From Flavobacterium sp. MC2016-06 (lineage in GTDB: Bacteria > Bacteroidota > Bacteroidia > Flavobacteriales > Flavobacteriaceae), in the NCBI RefSeq assembly GCF_009711165.2, contig NZ_WMID02000055.1, positions 1 through 16,006 on the forward strand: 16,006 nucleotides of DNA. Direction: 5' to 3'. Below are positions 1 through 7,293 of the stretch, piece after piece (position 1 is the stretch's first letter; each line of letters starts with the position of its first letter). The translations under genes and the position numbers were made by a program. The notes beneath the pieces are model-generated. The model did no database searches. It was not told the origin of the DNA and worked only from the letters and a program-made list of their open reading frames with translations.

Positions 1-435
1 GCATCGGAAATTGAACTGATTTATAAAAGTAAAATAAAAGCATCTGAACGACCTCATATTACATCTTCTAGTGTTGTTTACAAGCTGGCTATGGAAATCT
101 GGAATATGAATAAAATAGATTTTTTTGAACAGTTTAAAATTCTCCTGCTCAACCGATCTAATAAAGTATTGGGAGTTTACGAAATATCATCTGGAGGTAT
201 CTCAGGAACTTCAGTAGATCTTAGATTATTATTCGCAGCGGCGCTCAAAGCAAATGCTTCAGGTCTTATTATGATTCATAATCATCCATCGGGTAAAATA
301 CTCCCTTCTCCTTCAGACGAATTAATCACCAAAAATGCTAAAAAAGCTGGTACTTTTTTAGATATTACTTTAATAGATCATTTAATTATTTCCTCAGAAA
401 GTTATTATTCTTTTGCTGATAATGGGAATTTATAA
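1..435 (+). CDS. RadC-like JAB/MPN domain protein, 5' end outside the window
   Basis: The reading frame is open from base 1 to the TAA at 433-435, giving 144 residues; the beginning is missing. The JAB/MPN metal site is intact: HNHPSG followed by PSPSD, matching HxHPSGx(n)SxxD. The end, DHLIISSESYYSFAD, is the usual RadC C-terminus. Proteins of this family are called DNA repair RadC, but the short Bacteroidota versions sit mainly in mobile or accessory regions and their role is unproven. The ATG at position 91 is internal, because the codons before it match the N-terminal part of the second copy at 3313. Bases 1-83 are identical to 3349-3431, then the two copies diverge. The gene converges on a minus-strand lipoprotein gene across a shared terminator. 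The family call is firm; the function is not. Confidence 0.85.
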   Translation, partial: ASEIELIYKSKIKASERPHITSSSVVYKLAMEIWNMNKIDFFEQFKILLLNRSNKVLGVYEISSGGISGTSVDLRLLFAAALKANASGLIMIHNHPSGKILPSPSDELITKNAKKAGTFLDITLIDHLIISSESYYSFADNGNL

Positions 436-474
436 GTGAATTTGCTATACCAGATTATTTTTAATTTTTTATAT

Positions 475-512
475 AAAACAAAAGCTGCCGATTAGGGTAG
501 CTTTTGTTTTTT
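475..512. terminator. Bidirectional intrinsic terminator, repeat copy 1
   Basis: An A-rich left arm (aaaacaaaagctgcc), a short loop and a right arm ggtagcttttgtttt form a stem with an A tract on one side and a T tract on the other. It can therefore stop transcription from both strands. It lies between the converging RadC-like gene and the 426-aa lipoprotein gene and touches the latter's stop codon. Four related copies occur in the window. Confidence 0.8.
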
Positions 513-1791
513 ATTCATCTCCTATTTCTGGAAAACACTCAACTTTTTCTTTCTTTAAATCAACCTCAACAATTTTTTCATTTACAAAATCGTACTTATA
601 TGCTTTGAGTACTTTTTCATATTTTCCTGATGAGTCTATTTTATTGATCACAAGTCCATAATATTGATATCCTTTATTATTATAACAACTAAAAGATAAA
701 TATTTATTTCCCTCCATTTTATATTGGTGCTCACTCATATCTATTGCTTTACCAATATTTACTATATCTATGACTTTCCATTTTTCATCTTTTATTTTTT
801 TACAAAATATCAATGAAAAATTTCCTCGATCATTACTGTCTGCTACACCAAAATCTCTTATTCTAATTACATTTTTATCCTTTGCACTTATATTCTCATT
901 CTCTAAATTTCCTATACTTTGATAACTTTCATCTTCTGTTACAGTCGAATCAACCAAAAAATCATGGTAGTTTTCATCAAATTTATATTTACCACTGTTA
1001 TAATTAACATAAATACTTCCTATGTTTAAATCAGAATCATTATATAACTGGCCAATTTTAAAATCTTTGTTTTTTGCATGTCGATCTTCTTTTACTTCAA
1101 CACTACTCCTTATTTTTTCTAGAGAATAATAATTTTTTTTAAACGTTTTAGGATATTTAATTTCTGGCTGAGTTGTTTTACCTTTAAAAAAAATAACTGG
1201 AAGATTTTTTTGATTTTTAGGTATCGTAAAATTTCCATCTCTTTCGACAATAGTATCATTAATAGCCGAAAGTAATTTGTTGCCCGACATCACTATATCT
1301 GAAATATCCCATGCATAACCATAAAAATAATTGTTTGGTTTACTATCATCTATCAAAATTGGCGTAAAATATAAAATAGGTTCTAATTTGTTATTTTTAA
1401 TATCGTAAAAAGCACAATCAACTCCGTCTTCTTCACCAGAACTTCTAAATAATTCCATTAAATTATCATTATCTAGATTTATAAAAAACTTATCATTTAT
1501 AGTAGCAAGAAATTCATTTTGAAGCAATATTTTATAGTCAGAAGTTATCCAATATTCTACATTAATTTGTTTTTTGGGATCGTATAACGTACATATATAA
1601 TCTTTTTTTGAATCATTGTCAAAATCAATAGTTTCGGTAACAATATTTTCAGATTCTTTTGGTATTAGGGCTCTAATTTTGCTATTTACAGCTATTTCTT
1701 TGGCTTTTACTAAATAAGAAACTCTTTCTTTTTTTTGATCTTTACAGGAAACCATAACTAAACAAAGGAATATATAAAGTACTATTTTCAT
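511..1791 (-). CDS. Lipoprotein, probable immunity protein paralogue (426 aa)
   Basis: The N-terminus is a short hydrophobic signal with a lipobox ending VMVSC (Cys16), so this is a predicted Sec-exported, lipid-anchored envelope protein. Residues 20-240 are closely similar to the 417-aa lipoprotein at 6040-7293, including DFDNDSKKDYIC, FINLDNDNLMELFR and GYAWDIS; the D/N-rich stretches resemble FG-GAP/VCBS-type loops. From about residue 242 to the end the two proteins are unrelated. The start codon overlaps by ATGA the stop of a remnant matching the C-terminus of the large peptidoglycan hydrolase, which repeats the arrangement at 7290. I infer that it is an immunity protein left behind after its effector was replaced. 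No known family was recognised for the C-terminal half, so the role rests on context. Confidence 0.8.
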   Translation of the reverse strand: MKIVLYIFLCLVMVSCKDQKKERVSYLVKAKEIAVNSKIRALIPKESENIVTETIDFDNDSKKDYICTLYDPKKQINVEYWITSDYKILLQNEFLATINDKFFINLDNDNLMELFRSSGEEDGVDCAFYDIKNNKLEPILYFTPILIDDSKPNNYFYGYAWDISDIVMSGNKLLSAINDTIVERDGNFTIPKNQKNLPVIFFKGKTTQPEIKYPKTFKKNYYSLEKIRSSVEVKEDRHAKNKDFKIGQLYNDSDLNIGSIYVNYNSGKYKFDENYHDFLVDSTVTEDESYQSIGNLENENISAKDKNVIRIRDFGVADSNDRGNFSLIFCKKIKDEKWKVIDIVNIGKAIDMSEHQYKMEGNKYLSFSCYNNKGYQYYGLVINKIDSSGKYEKVLKAYKYDFVNEKIVEVDLKKEKVECFPEIGDE

Positions 1792-1901
1792 TTTTGTGAA
1801 TTTTTATCTGGTTTTTTATTATCTGTTAGTTCAGTTATAATATTTGAATCTATTTTATTTCTTGTATTTATAACTTCATTTGATATAGCTACTATTTTTA
1901 G
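1788..1901 (-). pseudogene. Orphan C-terminal remnant of an M23 peptidase effector
   Basis: Translated on the minus strand, this stretch reads ...NEVINTRNKIDSNIITEL followed by TDNKKPDKNSQK and a stop. It matches the last ~30 residues of the large effector (NTRTGNKIDPNIITELTF... ending PDKDSQK). Its TGA overlaps the ATG of the 426-aa lipoprotein exactly as the intact effector's stop overlaps its neighbour. Upstream of about 1900 the similarity ends and a terminator hairpin begins, so the rest of the gene is gone. Neither a start codon nor the M23 catalytic residues remain. Confidence 0.8.
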
Positions 1902-1911
1902 CTTTGAATAT

Positions 1912-1945
1912 AAAACAAAAGCTACCGGTTAGGATAGCTTTTGTT
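1912..1945. terminator. Intrinsic terminator, repeat copy 2
   Basis: The arms aaaacaaaagctacc and (a)tagcttttgtt enclose the loop ggttagg. It follows the 353-aa lipoprotein gene on the minus strand and directly abuts the effector remnant, so it marks a cassette junction. Confidence 0.75.
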
Positions 1946-1970
1946 AAACTTTATTTTTTCATGATAAATC

Positions 1971-3032
1971 TTACAGCTTATTTATGGACAGATATCCACT
2001 AAATACAACACCTTCTACAGATTCACCATCTCTATCTGTATATCTAACATTTACCAAACGCCCTTTTCTTCCATCAATATAAAGATAATCGCCATCGTCT
2101 GAATCAATTGTCATTTCAACTCGTTCTCCTTTAGGTATTTTTGTAATCAGATATTCTTTATTTCCAAAATAATCACTACGATATCTATTATCATATATTT
2201 CTAATCCATTTGGTGCAGTAACAAATCTTTCTTCGTCAAGATGAGGATTTACAACTTGTATTCCTTCAATTTCTTTGAGATCTATATATTTATATCCTTC
2301 CTCTTTAAGTGAAATCTTAGCAAAATATTTAAGTCCTGTAACTTCTTTTTTTACTTTTATATCTCTTAAATAGTAAAAGGGAATACTTGAATTAATTATT
2401 TTATAACTATTTGTATTATTAATTTCATACACTTTTACAGAATCTTGGCTTGCATATAATTCATATTTATTGCTTTTAATATCATACAATGATTTAGGGA
2501 ATTTTTGAATAGGGAAATCTATTTTACTTAAAGCAATATCAACCGCCGAAAGGTCATAAATATATCCTTCAGATGGTTTTTCTCTGCTTTTATAATAATT
2601 ATCAAACTTTTTTTTATTCGAAGAAATATAACTAAAAGTATAATTAGGTCTATAAAACTCATAGCGTTCCTCATATTCTCTAGGATAATCCGAAACATTA
2701 TTAACTTTTAAGGTATCTGTAATATAAACAGTAGCATCCAAAAAATTTTGATTATTAATATGATAACCTTTCCTTTCGTATCCAGATGGTGTATCCCCAC
2801 CAAAGCTTTCACTGTAAAATTTAATTTCTACCCTGTTTAGCTGATTCCCATCATAAAACAGATTTAAAGTATCGGTTTTAGTTTTTAAAACAGAACTTTC
2901 CTTTTTGGTATAATGACTAAAATATTCTCCTTTTTCTACTGTAGTTTTTACTGTTTTTTTAGTTACAATAACTTCTTGCTTTTGATTACAAGAAATAAAA
3001 GCAAAAGCAATAATTAATATAAAAATTCTCAT
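1971..3032 (-). CDS. Lipoprotein with C-terminal bacterial SH3-like domain (353 aa)
   Basis: The signal peptide ends in a lipobox AFISC (Cys15), predicting an envelope lipoprotein. The middle (about 50-250) is rich in Tyr, Asn and Lys and matches no family I recognise. The last ~90 residues look like a bacterial SH3 domain: TAPNGLEIYDN, then IPKGERVEM, then a final GVVFSGYLS, the usual SH3_3 pattern. Such domains bind cell-wall peptides and are frequent in Bacteroidota lipoproteins next to wall-targeting effectors. The gene is isolated between two copies of the repeated terminator, as a single-gene cassette. An immunity or wall-binding role is inferred from context only. Confidence 0.8.
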   Translation of the reverse strand: MRIFILIIAFAFISCNQKQEVIVTKKTVKTTVEKGEYFSHYTKKESSVLKTKTDTLNLFYDGNQLNRVEIKFYSESFGGDTPSGYERKGYHINNQNFLDATVYITDTLKVNNVSDYPREYEERYEFYRPNYTFSYISSNKKKFDNYYKSREKPSEGYIYDLSAVDIALSKIDFPIQKFPKSLYDIKSNKYELYASQDSVKVYEINNTNSYKIINSSIPFYYLRDIKVKKEVTGLKYFAKISLKEEGYKYIDLKEIEGIQVVNPHLDEERFVTAPNGLEIYDNRYRSDYFGNKEYLITKIPKGERVEMTIDSDDGDYLYIDGRKGRLVNVRYTDRDGESVEGVVFSGYLSINKL

Positions 3033-3069
3033 TATTTTTTATTTTTATGCTAAAATAGAATATTCTTTT

Positions 3070-3105
3070 AAAACAAAAAACTACCAGCTAGGGTAGTTTT
3101 TGTTT
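3070..3105. terminator. Intrinsic terminator, repeat copy 3, with compensatory base change
   Basis: The arms aaaacaaaaaactacc and ggtagtttttgttt form the same stem as the other copies. A G-C pair (gctacc/ggtagc) is replaced by A-T (actacc/ggtagt), so pairing is preserved. This change on both sides supports selection for the hairpin. It lies just upstream of the 353-aa lipoprotein gene. Confidence 0.75.
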
Positions 3106-3312
3106 AATGTTTTATTTATACAAACCAATTATAGCAAGGATATTTTTTTGTCAAATTTTACATTTTTGAAATTGTAAAAAAGTACTTTTTTTATTTTGAT
3201 TGTGGAGTTACTTGCGAAGATTTCTCCTTCGTCTAAATTGTAAAGTTTAGATATTTCGGTAACAAAATTTAACTTCCTTTATTATAACGATTAAAACTAG
3301 AAATAATAGTTC

Positions 3313-3761
3313 ATGAAAACTATAAAAGATAAGCAGGATTGGAAAATTGCATCGGAAATTGAACTGATTTATAAAAGTAAAATAAAAGCATCTGAACGAC
3401 CTCATATTACATCTTCTAGTGTTGTTTACAAACTGGCAATGGAAATTTGGAATCTGAATAAAATAGATTTTTTTGAGCAGTTTAAAATTCTGCTTCTCAA
3501 TCAATCCAACAAAGTATTGGGAGTTTACGAAGTGGCTTCTGAAGGAATCTCTGGAGCTTCTATAGATCTTAGATTATTATTTGCCGTTGCGCTCAGGCTC
3601 TTATTATGATTCACAATCATCCTTCGGGCAAAACACTGCCTTCTCCCGCCGACAAACTAATCACCAAAAAAGGCGGCGCTATTTTAAATATCGACATAAT
3701 AGATCATTTAACTATTACATCTGAGAGTTATTATTCTTTTGCTGATAAAGGGGATTTATAG
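3313..3761 (+). pseudogene. RadC-like JAB domain gene, broken by deletion
   Basis: It begins MKTIKDKQDWKIASEIEL and runs in frame to a premature TGA near 3609. Compared with the copy at 1-435, a net 13-nt loss follows gcgctc, with AAAGCAAATGCTTC replaced. The metal-binding stretch IMIHNHPSGK is therefore in another frame, which stays open to the TAG at 3759-3761. A further 9-nt in-frame loss follows the PSPAD region. The first 98 residues lack the HxHPSG site, so the product should be inactive. It supplies the N-terminal start that the window edge hides in copy 1. The preceding intergenic stretch 3033-3312 holds terminator copy 3 and AT-rich sequence with no gene that I can support. Confidence 0.85.
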
Positions 3762-3787
3762 GTTTAGTTACTTTTGGTTTTTCATAT

Positions 3788-3826
3788 AAAAACAAAAGCT
3801 ACCAATTAGGGCAAATTTTGTTTTTT
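3788..3826. terminator. Degenerate terminator, repeat copy 4
   Basis: The outer arms aaaacaaaa/ttttgtttt are kept, but the inner gctacc faces ggcaaa instead of ggtagc, so the upper stem is broken. It lies between the broken RadC-like gene and the convergent ankyrin lipoprotein gene, the same setting as copy 1. Confidence 0.6.
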
Positions 3827-3838
3827 ATATAATTGGTT

Positions 3839-4906
3839 TTATTTTTTATCTAGTTTTATCCATTCATTGATCGTCCCTTCACCTCCTACTCCTTTGATGA
3901 AGTATTTATCTCCTTCCAATTTTATTAAATAAGTAGGAGCTAATTTTTTACAACGGTCATCATTCTCATTGTAATACAATTCTAAAATATTATCTTTTTC
4001 TGCTGTTTTATAATTTCCTTCACACAAAAAATCTCCCATAAAAGCTTTTGACTTTAGTACAGTTCCGTTTGTTGTAATCGTAAAATAATAAGTGGTATGT
4101 CCTGTTCCTTCGTTAGTTAATTCGCCTTCTGTGCTTACTTCAAATTGGCCTAGAAATTTTTCAGCGATTGGTGTGCTAAATTTTACTTTATCTTTTAATA
4201 GCAGATTCAATAAATTATAAATTTCCTGATTATTAGCTTTAGCATAACTTAAAGCTGAAGTCTCTTCTAAATCGACTTGATTTGCATCTGCACCTTTTTC
4301 TACTAATAGTTTAACTGCTTCTTTGTTTTTACTCTTTACAGCTTCTATTACAGGAATAGAAGCCATGTCAGTTTGTGGATTATACTTCCCTTTTATGTCA
4401 GCATTATGATTAATTAGTGCTTCAACAATACGAAAATTAGAAAATTGACAGGCAAAGGAAAGTGGTGTAAGGCCATCCTCTGTATATATACTATTTACAT
4501 TTGCTTTATTTTCTAAAAGTAAATCAACTATTTTTTCATTTTGATTCTCTATTGCAACATAAAGTGCATCATATTGATAATATTCATCCACTTCACCCAA
4601 TTTTATATCGGCTTTTCTTGAAATAAGCCTTTTTACAAAATCATATCTGTCAAATTTGCAGCAATATCCTAATATTGTATAGGAATTGGATCCATCAAAT
4701 TTATAAAAAACATTTATGTTTTTAGTTGTATCTATATAATGAACAAAATCTGCCTGATTTAATTCGATCGCTTTTTTTATATAGTTTTGATCGGAATTTT
4801 TATTAGTAGATTGAGTTGACGCTGTTTTAATTACATTTTCTGATTTTTTACAACTCAAGACTATAATTTGTAATAATAGCAGAACGACTAATTTTGATTT
4901 TTGCAT
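3839..4906 (-). CDS. Ankyrin-repeat lipoprotein (355 aa)
   Basis: The leader ends in the lipobox IIVLSC (Cys19), followed by a Lys/Ser/Asn-rich linker. About residues 45-238 form four to five ankyrin repeats; the clearest is DGLTPLSFACQFSNFRIVEA followed by LINHNADI. The segments KIVDLLLENKANVN and AVKLLVEKGADANQ have the same pattern. Residues 245-355 form a beta-rich C-terminal domain (FLGQFEVSTEG ... LCEGNYKTAEKDNILELYY) that I cannot name. Exported ankyrin proteins are common antitoxin or immunity partners, and this one lies in a row of lipoproteins read in the same direction. Its leader is nearly the same as that of the broken lipoprotein at 5243-5737. An immunity role is inference. Confidence 0.85.
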   Translation of the reverse strand: MQKSKLVVLLLLQIIVLSCKKSENVIKTASTQSTNKNSDQNYIKKAIELNQADFVHYIDTTKNINVFYKFDGSNSYTILGYCCKFDRYDFVKRLISRKADIKLGEVDEYYQYDALYVAIENQNEKIVDLLLENKANVNSIYTEDGLTPLSFACQFSNFRIVEALINHNADIKGKYNPQTDMASIPVIEAVKSKNKEAVKLLVEKGADANQVDLEETSALSYAKANNQEIYNLLNLLLKDKVKFSTPIAEKFLGQFEVSTEGELTNEGTGHTTYYFTITTNGTVLKSKAFMGDFLCEGNYKTAEKDNILELYYNENDDRCKKLAPTYLIKLEGDKYFIKGVGGEGTINEWIKLDKK

Positions 4907-4945
4907 TTTTTAATATTAAGGATAAATTGGGGTTATTTAATATAA

Positions 4946-5236
4946 TTAACGCTGAATACTCCTGTTTTTTTTATCCAAAAAAGAGTAATTTGGAAATGCC
5001 GGAGAATAACCAGGGAGACGATACCTATTAATTTTATATTTTTCTTCCAAAAAATCAATAGGAGCTAATTTAAAATCCTCACCTGAATTATTAGAAATTT
5101 GATTTTTATTAAGTTCTTTATTATCTATCTTATCTACATTTTTCTTTTTGTCTTGACACGAAATAAAGATTAAATAGCATAAAATAATAAATAAACAATG
5201 CTTATACGATGTTATTAAATTTCTAATATTATTCAT
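4946..5236 (-). CDS. Small lipoprotein (96 aa), possibly truncated
   Basis: A hydrophobic leader ends in LIFISC (Cys27) and is followed by a Lys/Asn-rich linker. The mature part is only ~70 residues (ending LPGYSPAFPNYSFLDKKNRS) and resembles no family that I recognise. It starts 7 bases after the stop of the broken lipoprotein upstream and ends 40 bases before the ankyrin lipoprotein, so the three probably form one transcript. The short mature domain may mean that the 3' half was lost. Confidence 0.6.
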   Translation of the reverse strand: MNNIRNLITSYKHCLFIILCYLIFISCQDKKKNVDKIDNKELNKNQISNNSGEDFKLAPIDFLEEKYKINRYRLPGYSPAFPNYSFLDKKNRSIQR

Positions 5237-5242
5237 TAATTA

Positions 5243-5737
5243 TCATTTTATGACAACATTGTTTATCTTAAAATCTATTGGAGAAACTTTTTGAATTGTT
5301 TTATTTTTATCAAGATAAAGAATAGACCACTTACTTTCTAATTCATCTTTATTGACAAACAAATCTAAGTGTTTTTGAAATTTACTACTTTTGAATCAGT
5401 AGTTATGTATTTTATTTTTTTTAGATCAAGTTGTTCTGTTATATTTGCTAAATACCCGGAAACGTCATCGGCAATTATATAAAAATTATCCTTACCATGT
5501 TTCTTTTTTAATGCTTCAATTTCGGTATCATTTGGTTCAAAAAAAAACAATAATATTATTATCCAAGATAACTAATGTGTCTTTTAACTTATGATTATCC
5601 GAAATCTTCTTTTCTGTAGAAACTTGTTTATTAGTTTTAATTATTACATTCTCATTGATTGATTTTTTACAACTCATTACAATAATTTGTAATAACAATA
5701 GACAAAGTAATTTTGATTTTTTCATTTTTTTTGACAA
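5243..5737 (-). pseudogene. Lipoprotein gene with two compensating frameshifts
   Basis: The start (ATG at 5737, or 5725 for MKKSK) gives a leader with lipobox IIVMSC. The frame stops right after a run of nine T (minus strand; A9 at 5539-5547). With one T fewer it continues as IVFFEPNDTEIEALKKKHGK ... ITEQLDLKKIKYITTDSK. That second frame stops at 5365, and restoring one A in the run near 5389-5392 returns to the first frame. It then reads FQKHLDLFVNKDELESKW and ends at 5243. Three collinear pieces therefore make one ~160-residue protein. Its leader matches that of the ankyrin lipoprotein, but the body does not. Slippage in homopolymers, true decay or assembly error are all possible. Confidence 0.7.
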
Positions 5738-5984
5738 TAAATATATGTGTTGATACTATTTTCTATTTAACTAAATTAACTATTTTTTTCAATCAACCTA
5801 ATCTAATTTTTATTCCATGAACTTAAAAAAATATAAGAAATTTCTTGTAGTTTTGATTTATATATAATAAAACTATTTTAACACAAAGAACACTCCATTT
5901 CAATATTGTTATTGAAAAATGGAGTGTTTATTTGAATAGAAAGTGAATCAATTACACTTTTGATTGTTTTTAAGTTTTATACAT
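5738..5984. other. Intergenic region with a strong hairpin
   Basis: This AT-rich gap between two lipoprotein units shows no supported gene. It should hold the promoter for the minus-strand transcript starting at 5737, but no clear Bacteroidota -33/-7 pair stands out. Its only obvious structure is the hairpin listed at 5889-5928. Confidence 0.5.
5889..5928. terminator. Hairpin, likely terminator relic
   Basis: AACACTCCATTT and AAATGGAGTGTT form a perfect 12-bp stem, extended by CAATA/TATTG with a two-base bulge. The stem is long and stable for this AT-rich DNA. T-rich sequence follows on the + side (tttatttg), but no plus-strand gene ends here, so it may be left from a lost gene. Confidence 0.55.
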
Positions 5985-6021
5985 AAAACAAAAGCTACCA
6001 GTTAGGGCAGCTTTTGTTTTT
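5985..6021. terminator. Intrinsic terminator, repeat copy 5
   Basis: The arms aaaacaaaagctacc and ggcagcttttgttttt enclose agtta. It lies 19 bases after the stop of the 417-aa lipoprotein, so it probably ends the effector-immunity transcript. Confidence 0.75.
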
Positions 6022-6039
6022 GATATTATAAATTTATTT

Positions 6040-7293
6040 CTATTTTATTTTATCATATTGTTTTCTTGAATCATAATCTTCAAAAAAAACTTTTCCGAAA
6101 TTTTTTGAAGAAACCATAGTACTAAGCGGTAACATTTCTGAATGATCTTTTCTTTCAAAATAATCTCTTTTAAATTTTTCTAAAGTGATTGATTTTGTTT
6201 CTAAATTATATTCAAAAGTAATATTGTCATTTTGAAAATTACCGAATTCGTCACATGTATTTTGTTCTATTAAAAAAGAATTATCTCTTACCACTACTTT
6301 TTTAAGTCCGTCATCTGGACAATTGAAACTCAAAGTATAAATAATCTTATCATTTTTTGAAACAACAAATTTATCTTGACCAGCATTTATCAATACATAA
6401 ACAGGAGAATTTAATAAATAGGAATCATACTCACCTAGATTTTTGATTTCTTTTGGTTCAAAAAACAATATCAAATCTTCTTTTTTATCTTTATTTAAAT
6501 CACATTTTACTTCTTTTTTTATCTTATAATTGGCTAATTCTGATTTTAATGATGTTATGGTTTTTAAATGCTGATTATCCTTTACTTTAACACTGTTTCT
6601 GATTTTTTCTAAAGAATAATAATTCTTTTTGAACGTTTTATTATACTTAATTTCTGGTTGAGTAGTTTTACCTTTAAAAAAAATAATAGGAAGAAATCTT
6701 TGATTTTTAGGCATCTGAATATTTCCATCTCTTTCAATACTATCATTAATAGTAATAGCCGAAAGTAATTTATTATCTGAGATAACTATTTCTGAAATAT
6801 CCCATGCATAACCATAATAATAATTATTTGGTTTACTATCATCTATCAAAATTGGAGTAAAATATAAAAGAGGTTCTAGTTTGTTATTTTTAATATCGTA
6901 AAAAGCATAATCAATTCCATCTTCTTCACCAGAACATCTAAATAATTCCATCAAATTATCATTGTCAAGATTTATAAAAAATTTATAATTCATGCTTTCA
7001 GAAAATTCATTTTGAAACAATAATTTATAATCCGAAGTTATCCAATATTCTATATTAGCCTGCTTTTTAGAATCATATACTGTACATATATAATCCTTTT
7101 TTGAGTCATTATCAAAATCAATCGTTTCAGTAATTACTTTGTCATATTCATTTGGAATTAAAGCTCTTATTTCTTTATTTATAGGTATTTCTTTAGCTTT
7201 TACTAAATAAGAAATGGCTTCTTTTTTTTCATTTCCTTGGTCTTTACAAGAAAACATGAATAAACAAAGGAATAAATATATTACTATTTTCAT
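6040..7293 (-). CDS. Lipoprotein, putative immunity protein of the M23 effector (417 aa)
   Basis: The leader ends in the lipobox LFMFSC (Cys16), so the protein should be anchored in the envelope where a peptidoglycan hydrolase would act. Residues 20-240 match the 426-aa paralogue at 511-1791. From about 242 the C-terminal half is different: VKCDLNKDKKEDLILFFEP, then SPVYVLINAGQDKF and NDNITFEYNLETKSITLEKF. This pattern of Asp/Asn loop, VLI and closing beta strands is often seen in Bacteroidota lipoproteins of unknown function. The ATG overlaps the effector's TGA by four bases, a typical sign of translational coupling. Together these suggest an immunity lipoprotein. No catalytic motif is visible, and the immunity role is inference. 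Confidence 0.8.
   Translation of the reverse strand: MKIVIYLFLCLFMFSCKDQGNEKKEAISYLVKAKEIPINKEIRALIPNEYDKVITETIDFDNDSKKDYICTVYDSKKQANIEYWITSDYKLLFQNEFSESMNYKFFINLDNDNLMELFRCSGEEDGIDYAFYDIKNNKLEPLLYFTPILIDDSKPNNYYYGYAWDISEIVISDNKLLSAITINDSIERDGNIQMPKNQRFLPIIFFKGKTTQPEIKYNKTFKKNYYSLEKIRNSVKVKDNQHLKTITSLKSELANYKIKKEVKCDLNKDKKEDLILFFEPKEIKNLGEYDSYLLNSPVYVLINAGQDKFVVSKNDKIIYTLSFNCPDDGLKKVVVRDNSFLIEQNTCDEFGNFQNDNITFEYNLETKSITLEKFKRDYFERKDHSEMLPLSTMVSSKNFGKVFFEDYDSRKQYDKIK

Noticed and set aside
3247..3504. Minus-strand frame of 85 codons opposite the RadC-like pseudogene
   Set aside because: It lies antisense to a clearly coding region and has no recognisable features; its Phe/Cys/Asn-rich content is that of a reverse reading.
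475..6021. CRISPR-like array from the repeated ~36-bp hairpins
   Set aside because: There are only five copies, spaced by whole genes (about 0.7-2.2 kb), and each has the fold of a terminator; there are no short regular spacers and no cas genes.
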